A stretch of 10,548 bases of DNA from Pseudanabaena sp. CAN_BIN31 (lineage in GTDB: Bacteria > Cyanobacteriota > Cyanobacteriia > Pseudanabaenales > Pseudanabaenaceae). The stretch is from the NCBI GenBank assembly GCA_026785865.1, contig JAJAZG010000320.1, positions 1 through 10,548 of the forward strand, given 5' to 3'. Every line of letters begins with the position of its first letter. The first letter of the stretch is position 1. The notes under the pieces are model-generated. The model ran no database searches, was not told the DNA's origin, and worked only from the letters and a program-made list of their open reading frames with translations. The translations under genes were made by a program, and so were the position numbers. Below are positions 5,997 through 10,548 of this stretch, in pieces.

Positions 5997-6395
5997 TTAG
6001 AAAGGATTGACAATTTTTAGACCATCAATGGCTGAGTACCCAAAATCTTCCGTGTAGAGAATTTGAACATTCGCCTCCAAACAGGCTGCAACTATCATCG
6101 AATCCCAGTGGGACAGACTAAAACGGTTCATCAGGTCTTCAGCGCGATCAATAACAGTCCAAGTTGGCAAAGCAGTGTACCAAACCTGCTGTAAGTCTCG
6201 AATGTATTGATATGCCTGTTTTCTGTCATATCCTAATTGCTCTAACTTACGACTTGCCGCTAAATACTCGCAAGCAACCTGCCAGACTAAAACTCCGTCT
6301 GTCAAGGTGGACATTAAAGAAGCTGCTACTGCCTGTTTAGCGCGATCGCGCGGATCGTTGACGTAGATTAGAATGTTTGTATCAACTGCGTTCAT
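5997..6395 (-). CDS. PIN-domain toxin, VapC-like ribonuclease
   Basis: A 132-residue PIN domain, the toxin of a type II toxin-antitoxin pair; VapC proteins cut RNA, often tRNA or rRNA, with Mg2+. The four expected acidic residues are visible: D5 in AVDTNILIY, E43 in VACEYLA, D98 in SHWDSMIVAA and D117 in TEDFG. I chose the ATG at 6395 because MNAVDTN is the normal PIN start. A longer frame beginning at 6461 would add 22 residues that are a shadow of the antitoxin. The gene overlaps the antitoxin's end by 14 bases, which suggests coupled translation. RNA target unknown. The short spacer after the stop carries an R-box-like remnant and repeat units. Confidence 0.9.
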   Translation of the reverse strand: MNAVDTNILIYVNDPRDRAKQAVAASLMSTLTDGVLVWQVACEYLAASRKLEQLGYDRKQAYQYIRDLQQVWYTALPTWTVIDRAEDLMNRFSLSHWDSMIVAACLEANVQILYTEDFGYSAIDGLKIVNPF

Positions 6396-6624
6396 GCAAC
6401 ATATCCCGTGTAAATTGAGGAGCATTATGGGGAATAGGGTTTTGTTGCATTCGTTCAACAAGCAGACCTAGAAAAGTTTTCCTCGCAGTAATGTCAGTAA
6501 TCTGGGGTGGAGTAACTTGGGGCGATTGCACAAAAAGCTGAACTTCAACTCCTTCAGGCAAATTACAAGCTGTCTGAAGAATGAATGTCCCACTACGGTA
6601 AATTGCTTTCAAAGTTTGAGGCAT
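6382..6624 (-). CDS. DUF104-family antitoxin partner of the PIN toxin
   Basis: An 80-residue protein beginning MPQTLKAIYRSGTFILQTACNLPEGVEVQLFV, which fits the DUF104 pattern (I-x-A-x-Y-x-x-G ... L-P-E-G-x-x-V). This family forms small beta-rich antitoxins found next to PIN toxins. The C-terminal half (about 45-80) is helical and probably wraps the toxin. I chose the ATG at 6624 because GGAG lies seven bases upstream; a longer frame from 6660 adds 12 residues outside the family. The pair is likely autoregulated as usual for such operons, but I see no clear operator. Confidence 0.85.
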   Translation of the reverse strand: MPQTLKAIYRSGTFILQTACNLPEGVEVQLFVQSPQVTPPQITDITARKTFLGLLVERMQQNPIPHNAPQFTRDMLHERS

Positions 6625-6736
6625 CAGAGGACTCCAATTTTCAAAATAAGCTGTCAACATTTTAGCTCTATTTAATCGTCTAGATGTAGACTCCTGAGGC
6701 TTGAGACTTTATTAGCTCTTTGAGCCACTTATCAAT

Positions 6737-6782
6737 GATCGCCTCAACAATCATTTTCTCAAGTTTGTAAGAGGCGATCGCT
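6737..6782 (+). repeat. Repeat unit B, partial copy, forms a hairpin
   Basis: Contains the unit B core (CTCAACAATCATTTTCTCAA then GTTTGTAA). Here the flanks form a perfect 9-bp stem, GATCGCCTC (6737-6745) and GAGGCGATC (6771-6779), around a 25-base loop. It abuts the 3' end of the Uma2 gene, and the similarity (TATTT-AAA) appears to run into its stop codon. Confidence 0.7.
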
Positions 6783-6784
6783 AT

Positions 6785-7408
6785 TTAAAAAGTCTTCAAA
6801 ATTTCGGCGGCAGTCAATTTTAGGCTAGGGAAAGTAATCGAAACAACCATCTGATTGCCTCGTAATTGCTGAATTTCATATTCCCCATTTGCTAGCGTGC
6901 AGATAGAGAGAGTAGGTTGCTTAGACTTCCCAATATGTCGAATACCTCCCAATCCAGCGTAGTCAGCAATCCAATATTCGGGAATGCCTAGAGTTGCGTA
7001 GTCTTCAACTTTACGGGCATAATCATTTTGCCAGTTGCTACTCACGACTTCCGCCACAAATTTAATTGAACTGCCTAAGGTCAGAATTGACTGCTCACTC
7101 CAAATTGGTTCTTTGGAAAGCTCATGGCGATCAATAACTGCCACATCAGGTCGAAATGCAGTCATTCCAATGTTAGCAGGACGAATGAGTCCTCGCTGAA
7201 GCACAAACCAAGGCAATCCCATTTGATCGATCTGAACGCATACCTTTGTGGTAATGAAGGCTGCAACCTCTTCATGCAAGCCTGTTGGTTCCAAGTCAAA
7301 TACATCTCCATCAATAAGTTCATAACGGTTATCGTCACGATAACGGACGAGAAACTCGTCAAAGTTGAGTGCTTTCTGTTGAATTGGTCGGTCGGTTGCG
7401 ATTGTCAT
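6785..7408 (-). CDS. Uma2-family (DUF820) putative endonuclease
   Basis: A 207-residue protein of the Uma2 family, a PD-(D/E)XK nuclease-fold group greatly expanded in cyanobacteria and of mostly unknown role. The typical landmarks are in order: FDEFLVRY (16-23), RYELIDGDVFDL with E30 (28-39), FRPDVAVID with D88 (85-93), FVAEVVSSN with E120 (117-125), KVEDYATLGIPEYWIADY (133-150), and the C-terminal region ending ITFPSLKLTAAEIL. D88 and E120 are the likely metal-binding residues. The usual Lys two residues after E120 is absent (Val), as in many family members; K133 may substitute, which is inference. It is a single gene, transcribed away from the Phd/ParE operon. Its stop codon lies at the edge of a unit B repeat. 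Confidence 0.85.
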   Translation of the reverse strand: MTIATDRPIQQKALNFDEFLVRYRDDNRYELIDGDVFDLEPTGLHEEVAAFITTKVCVQIDQMGLPWFVLQRGLIRPANIGMTAFRPDVAVIDRHELSKEPIWSEQSILTLGSSIKFVAEVVSSNWQNDYARKVEDYATLGIPEYWIADYAGLGGIRHIGKSKQPTLSICTLANGEYEIQQLRGNQMVVSITFPSLKLTAAEILKTF

Positions 7409-7435
7409 ATATCAACTTAGCCCAATTAATATATT

Positions 7436-7457
7436 CATTATATCGAAATATATAATG
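7436..7457. promoter_or_regulatory. AT-rich inverted repeat upstream of the Uma2 gene
   Basis: CATTATAT (7436-7443) and ATATAATG (7450-7457) form a perfect 8-bp inverted repeat with a 6-base gap, 28 bases upstream of the Uma2 start. It includes -10-like TATAAT sequence. It may be a promoter or operator; nothing identifies a regulator. Confidence 0.35.
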
Positions 7458-7467
7458 CTTTCATGTA

Positions 7468-7501
7468 GTGTTACAGCCTATTGAGGCTTTAAGTAATACA
7501 C
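7468..7501. repeat. Compact hairpin in the divergent spacer
   Basis: AGCCT (7475-7479) and AGGCT (7484-7488) pair around ATTG, and outer arms GTGTTAC and GTAATACAC extend the stem with a bulge. No T-run follows on either strand, so a terminator role is unclear. Confidence 0.4.
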
Positions 7502-7572
7502 GCTAGCGCTTGCTCTTGCTATGTTTGCTCTTCACTAGGTGTACCCCTTAATCCCTCAAGAGGCTGTACCAT

Positions 7573-7622
7573 CGATCGCCTCAACAATCATCTTTTCAAG
7601 TTTGTAAGGGGCAATTCGCTAT
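7573..7622 (+). repeat. Repeat unit B, partial copy
   Basis: Carries the left half of unit B: CGATCGCCTCAACAATCATC, then TTTTCAAGTTTGTAAGGGGC and AATTCGCTATT. It lacks the right half present in the full copies. Same orientation as the other copies. Confidence 0.7.
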
Positions 7623-7690
7623 TGAGTCCTGATATTTCGATATGAGGAGCGATCGCACTTTGATTAGTAATTGCTAGAATAAGATATCAT

Positions 7691-7708
7691 TAAATTAGAT
7701 CTAAATTA
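7691..7708. promoter_or_regulatory. Palindrome upstream of the antitoxin gene, possible operator
   Basis: TTAGATCTAA (7695-7704) is a perfect palindrome within a near-palindrome of 18 bases, ending 16 bases before the antitoxin ATG. Phd-type antitoxins bind palindromes at this position, so autoregulation is plausible but not shown. Confidence 0.4.
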
Positions 7709-7723
7709 AGTGCTTTGACAACC

Positions 7724-8080
7724 ATGATCGAGCTAAAAAACATTCATTCTCTAAGCGACTTTAAGCGTAACGCCAAAGAATTTATCGACCGCATCAAAGC
7801 AACACAGTCTCCTCTGGTGCTAACTGTTAATGGAAAAGCTGAAGTTGTTGTCCAAGACGCTCAAGCGTTTCAAGATATATGCGATCGCATTCAAAAAGTT
7901 GAAACGGAACTTCGTGACTTAAAGCTCACAACCCTAAAACAAGAAATTGACTTAGGTATTTCTCAGCTAAACAAGGGAGATTACACCGAATATGATGACC
8001 ATACATTACCAAAACTCCTAACAAACATTAAAACTCGCGGTCAAAATCGTTTAAAAAAGCAGAAGCATGAATCGATTTAA
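7724..8080 (+). CDS. Phd/YefM-like antitoxin
   Basis: A 118-residue antitoxin. Residues 1-50 match the Phd/YefM fold: SLSDFKRNAKEFIDRIKATQSPLVLTVNGKAEVVVQDAQAF, which dimerises and binds DNA. The remainder (DLGISQLNKGDYTEYDDHTLPKLLTNIKTRGQNRL) is the long helical tail with the 'TEYD' motif common in antitoxins paired with ParE toxins. I favour the ATG at 7724; an in-frame TTG at 7715 would add MTT and cannot be excluded, as neither has a good ribosome binding site. The stop overlaps the ParE start by 14 bases. A palindrome just upstream may be its operator. Confidence 0.88.
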   Translation: MIELKNIHSLSDFKRNAKEFIDRIKATQSPLVLTVNGKAEVVVQDAQAFQDICDRIQKVETELRDLKLTTLKQEIDLGISQLNKGDYTEYDDHTLPKLLTNIKTRGQNRLKKQKHESI

Positions 8081-8360
8081 AATTTCTAGACAAGCGGATC
8101 TGGATCTCGAAGACCTTTGGGTATATCTAGCTCAATACGATGCCGTAAGAGCCGATCAGCTATTAGGAGAAGTTTTTGATAAGTTTCTTATGCTTGCCCA
8201 ATTCCCTTCAATGGGTAAAATGAGAGAAGAGATCGCCGAAGGATTGCGGAGCTTTCCTGTGAAGCCATATATAATCTTCTACAAACCTATAACAGATTGG
8301 ATTGAAATTGTTCGCATTCTTCATCAATCTAGAGATATCGATAATTTGTTTGATAGTTGA
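8067..8360 (+). CDS. ParE/RelE-family toxin
   Basis: A 97-residue toxin of the ParE/RelE superfamily. Family signs are FKISRQADLDLEDLWVYLAQ at the N-terminus (R-x-A-x-x-D-L-x-x-I/L-W), FPSMGKMREEIAEGLRSFPV in the middle, and the strand pair YIIFYKP and IEIVRILHQSRDIDNLF at the C-terminus. ParE-type members poison DNA gyrase and RelE-type members cut mRNA; the 'GLRSFPV...IIFY' pattern favours ParE, but I cannot separate them firmly. The start ATG overlaps the end of the antitoxin gene (ATGAATCGATTTAA), so translation is probably coupled. Repeat unit B begins 54 bases after the stop. Confidence 0.9.
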   Translation: MNRFKISRQADLDLEDLWVYLAQYDAVRADQLLGEVFDKFLMLAQFPSMGKMREEIAEGLRSFPVKPYIIFYKPITDWIEIVRILHQSRDIDNLFDS

Positions 8361-8414
8361 AAATAGATAAACTTGCTTACAAAAAATGTCAATCGCACTC
8401 TGAATTTGGTCATA

Positions 8415-8500
8415 GGCGATCGCCTCAACATTCATCTTCTCAAGTTTGTAAGGAGCAATTCGCTTATTTTTAAATGATTTTCTTTTAGGAGGCGATCGCC
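8415..8500 (+). repeat. Repeat unit B, full copy 2 (86 bp between two HIP1 palindromes)
   Basis: Bounded by GGCGATCGCC at 8415-8424 and 8491-8500, exactly the same 76-bp spacing as in the copy at 5829-5914, with six differences by eye. It follows the ParE-like gene and is in the same orientation as every other copy. Confidence 0.8.
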
Positions 8501-8617
8501 CCGATCATTTTTCTTCCTTCCTACAGAAGATCTACTTTCTTAACCTGTCGTATCGCTATGTGTGCATGATTTTCTGGATATGCCCAATAGCATGATAAGC
8601 AAATAGACTTATCTTTG

Positions 8618-8715
8618 ATATAGCGGTTTTCACATGAGCATAGGCAGAATTAGGCTTCTGAAATGCTTGAAAAACTTAGATTTTATTGCATATGGTCAAC
8701 TAAAAACCGCTATAT
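8618..8715. mobile_element. Small MITE-like element with 13-bp perfect terminal inverted repeats
   Basis: ATATAGCGGTTTT (8618-8630) and AAAACCGCTATAT (8703-8715) are perfect complements at the ends of a 98-bp segment. A second inverted pair, TGAGCAT (8635-8641) and ATGCTCA (8732-8738), starts just inside the left end and ends just outside the right end. No transposase frame is inside. The outer AT bases could include a short target duplication. Confidence 0.5.
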
Positions 8716-8918
8716 TATTCCAATTTTTGCAATGCTCACATGACCAAGATTTAGCTAAAACCTATCCAAGAGTTCTAGCTACTTTACAGATCTTACAAAA
8801 TAAATTTACAGCAGAGATTAATGTTTATATCAGACTTCTTGAGCAAAATGAAAAAATTTGCATCTAATATAAACATAAACAAGAGATGATGGAAATCACT
8901 ATCTCTTAGACTTATAAA

Positions 8919-9191
8919 CTAATTCTGTAAATATTTTTTGAAGAAGTCAAGGGTGTAACCGATTTCTAACACTTGATTACTGCGCTTGCTAGAGCCGTGA
9001 CCTTCATCGGGAAAAATTACGAGTTGAGAGGGGATTTTCTTTTGTTCAAGAATTTTTTGAATCTGGATTGCTTCACCGACGGGAACGCGGGGATCGTTTG
9101 CACCTTGGATGATTAGTAACGGAGATTTGATGCGATCGCGGTTAGTGGGTTTGACTGAAGCGCAAAGCGCTGTATTCTGGAAGAACATCAC
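8919..9191 (-). pseudogene. C-terminal remnant of an S9-family (prolyl oligopeptidase-like) peptidase
   Basis: The 90-codon frame matches only the end of the alpha/beta-hydrolase domain of S9 acylaminoacyl-type peptidases. It has SPLLIIQGANDPRVPVGEAI with the catalytic Asp (D33), then IFPDEGHGSSKRSNQ with the catalytic His (H65), ending LDFFKKYLQ. Intact enzymes have roughly 600-700 residues; the propeller and the catalytic Ser motif (G-x-S-x-G-G) are missing. The similarity begins near RIKSP, and the first ~18 residues (from a GTG at 9191) look unrelated. hisS starts 24 bases beyond on the opposite strand, so the lost part was probably replaced by DNA carrying hisS and its upstream region, or deleted. 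Translation is possible but a functional peptidase is not. Confidence 0.8.
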
Positions 9192-9215
9192 AGATTCCTG
9201 TAAACCACACTATCC

Positions 9216-10481
9216 ATGTCTTCACTTCAGGTCACACGCGGTACACGCGATATTCTCGCCCCCGAAATTTATTACTGGCAGCAGTTAGAGACAACTGCGC
9301 GTCAAATTCTCGCCCAAGCCGCCTACACCGAGATTCGCACGCCCATTTTTGAAGCAACTGATTTATTTGCGCGGGGTATCGGTGAAGCCACGGATATTGT
9401 TGGTAAAGAAATGTATACATTTAGCGATCGCGGCGATCGCTCTTTGACCTTGCGACCTGAAGGTACGGCGGGTGTGGCGCGATCGTATATCGAAAATAAA
9501 TTATTCGCTCAGGGCGGTGTGCAGCGCCTCTGGTATATGGGAGCGATGTTTCGCTACGAACGACCCCAAGCTGGTCGCCAGCGCCAATTTCATCAGTTAG
9601 GTATTGAGGTGATCGGTTCGGCAGATCCCCGTGCTGATGCCGAGGTAATTGCGATCGCTAGTGATTTTTTGCAAGCTGTAGGTTTAAAAGATCTTGTAGT
9701 TGATTTAAATTCAGTGGGCAGTGCCGAAGATCGGGTTGCTTATCGTCAGGCGTTGGTGGAATATTTCACGCCTTTTGTTGAAGAAATTGATGCGGATTCA
9801 CGCGATCGCCTCACTCGTAATCCTCTCAGAATTCTCGATAGCAAAGATAAGCGCACTCAAGAAATTTCTCAAGATGCGCCCAGCATTCTCGACTATTTAA
9901 GTTCCGAATCGCAACAACATTTCGAGCAAGTCCAAAATCTCTTAACCGATCTCAATATTCCCTATCGGATCAATAATCGCCTCGTGCGCGGCTTAGACTA
10001 CTACACCCGCACCGCCTTCGAGATTCAGTCCAATTTACTCGGCGCACAATCAGCAGTCTGTGGCGGCGGACGGTACGATCGCCTGATCGCAGAACTCGGC
10101 GGCGCAGATGTGCCTGCGGTCGGTTGGGCGATCGGCTTAGAACGTTTAGTCATCCTCATGCAACAGGTTGCCGAGCAAAAGCGATCGCAAGTTGATTTCT
10201 ACATCGTGTCGCGTGGTGAACAAGCCGAAGCCAAGTCCCTATTTATTGCTCAAATCATCCGCAAAGCAGGATTTAGTGCCGAACTCGATCTCAGTGGCGC
10301 GAAGTTTGACAAACAATTCAAACGTGCTAGTAATGCCAATGCAAAAGCCGCAGTTGTGATCGGTGATAGCGAAATCGAGTTGGGACAAGTCCAAATCAAA
10401 TGGTTGGAATCAGGTGAACAGGAAGCAGTGGCGATCGCCGATCTCAGTGCCAATCTTGAGGCCTTGCGACAAAAGCTCTAA
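9216..10481 (+). CDS. hisS: Histidyl-tRNA synthetase
   Basis: Charges tRNA-His with histidine using ATP; class II aminoacyl-tRNA synthetase, a cytosolic dimer. The 421-residue protein has the usual bacterial length and all signatures. These are the N-terminal RGTRDILAPE (8-17), motif 1 around TEIRTPIFEATDLFARGIG (38-56), motif 2 with MFRYERPQAGRQRQFHQLGIE (111-131), the histidine-specific LVRGLDYYTRTAFE (256-269) and CGGGRYDRLIAELGG (282-296), and motif 3 AVGWAIGLERL (301-311). The anticodon-binding domain is at about 325-421. The ATG at 9216 gives the conserved start; no clear Shine-Dalgarno sequence is visible, common in cyanobacteria. Dense HIP1 sites fit a resident chromosomal gene. The S9 remnant ends 24 bases upstream, so the promoter lies in or beyond it. 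A strong terminator follows directly. Confidence 0.97.
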   Translation: MSSLQVTRGTRDILAPEIYYWQQLETTARQILAQAAYTEIRTPIFEATDLFARGIGEATDIVGKEMYTFSDRGDRSLTLRPEGTAGVARSYIENKLFAQGGVQRLWYMGAMFRYERPQAGRQRQFHQLGIEVIGSADPRADAEVIAIASDFLQAVGLKDLVVDLNSVGSAEDRVAYRQALVEYFTPFVEEIDADSRDRLTRNPLRILDSKDKRTQEISQDAPSILDYLSSESQQHFEQVQNLLTDLNIPYRINNRLVRGLDYYTRTAFEIQSNLLGAQSAVCGGGRYDRLIAELGGADVPAVGWAIGLERLVILMQQVAEQKRSQVDFYIVSRGEQAEAKSLFIAQIIRKAGFSAELDLSGAKFDKQFKRASNANAKAAVVIGDSEIELGQVQIKWLESGEQEAVAIADLSANLEALRQKL

Positions 10482-10520
10482 ACCCAAAAGACTGTGGCGC
10501 ACGCCACAGTCTTTTGGGTT
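10481..10520 (+). terminator. Very long perfect hairpin terminator after hisS
   Basis: AACCCAAAAGACTGTGGC (10481-10498) and GCCACAGTCTTTTGGGTT (10503-10520) form an 18-bp perfect stem with loop GCAC. It begins at the last base of the hisS stop codon. T4 and A4 runs lie in the stem, so it may stop transcription from both sides. The 28 bases after it show nothing I can name. Confidence 0.8.
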
Positions 10521-10548
10521 CTAACGATTAAGCAATGAGCTTTTTCGC

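Larger units (their letters stand above)
7409..7714. other. 306-bp divergent spacer between Uma2 and the Phd/ParE operon
   Basis: No gene is seen. The stretch must carry both promoters. It holds an AT-rich inverted repeat next to the Uma2 start, a compact hairpin at 7468-7501, a partial unit B repeat (7573-7622) and a palindrome just before the antitoxin gene (7695-7704). Confidence 0.6.
8361..8918. other. 558-bp stretch without a convincing gene
   Basis: Contains the full unit B repeat (8415-8500) and the inverted-repeat element at 8618-8715. A 77-codon frame at 8634-8867 starts inside that element, has no ribosome binding site and no family I recognise, so I leave it out. The rest shows no structure I can name. 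Confidence 0.55.

Noticed and set aside
7124..7420. 98-codon + strand frame and 66-codon - strand frame inside the Uma2 gene
   Set aside because: Both are shadows in other frames of the Uma2 coding sequence, which has clear family motifs.
4182..8500. CRISPR-like array from the repeated units
   Set aside because: Copies are 66-86 bp, few, separated by whole genes, and have no regular short spacers or cas genes.
8634..8867. 77-codon open frame on the + strand
   Set aside because: It begins inside the small inverted-repeat element, lacks a ribosome binding site and has no family I recognise; most likely chance in AT-rich DNA.
1..10548. tRNA or rRNA genes
   Set aside because: I looked for cloverleaf-like T-arm (GTTCRA) and anticodon-arm patterns and rRNA motifs and saw none that held together.

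Overview
The window looks like cyanobacterial DNA. The octamer GCGATCGC (HIP1) occurs many times in genes and intergenic DNA, the pyruvate kinase carries the C-terminal PEP-utiliser domain, and the small genes (DUF5615/DUF433, DUF104/PIN, Phd/ParE, Uma2) are families abundant in cyanobacteria. A Pseudanabaena-like filamentous species is my guess; the sequence does not prove it.

Layout. Positions 3-3093 hold two metabolic genes on the + strand: the 3' part of pyruvate kinase (its first codons lie outside the window) and a YqhD-like NADPH-dependent alcohol dehydrogenase with a clear hairpin terminator. A small MITE-like inverted-repeat element lies between them. Positions 9216-10481 hold hisS (histidyl-tRNA synthetase) with a very strong terminator. 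Between these housekeeping blocks, about 3.1-9.2 kb, lies an accessory island. It contains a DUF433/DUF5615 toxin-antitoxin pair, a DUF2806-like protein, a DUF104/PIN (VapBC-like) pair and a Uma2-family nuclease, all on the - strand. These are followed by a Phd/ParE-like pair on the + strand, a small inverted-repeat element, and a decayed remnant of an S9 peptidase abutting hisS.

The most interesting point is the structure of the island. Downstream of the DUF5615 toxin and of the DUF2806 gene there is in each case an 85-87 bp imperfect inverted repeat. Each has R-box-like ends, inner L-box-like arms with extra unpaired bases on the R'' side, and the same R' box (GTTATGC on the - strand). Both sit just after the stop codon, in the same orientation as the gene, as in an integron gene cassette. 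No integrase gene is in the window, so this would be a cluster of attC sites lacking an integrase (CALIN). A shortened R-box-like sequence sits at the same position after the PIN toxin gene. In addition, the spacers hold a modular family of HIP1-bounded repeats, all in one orientation: a 66-bp unit in two copies, an 86-bp unit in two full and two partial copies, and a 25-bp unit in two copies. They could let modules be gained or lost by homologous recombination.

The toxin-antitoxin pairs are likely to stabilise the island. The DUF2806 and Uma2 genes are cargo of unknown role; a defence role for the DUF2806 protein is a hypothesis based on context only.
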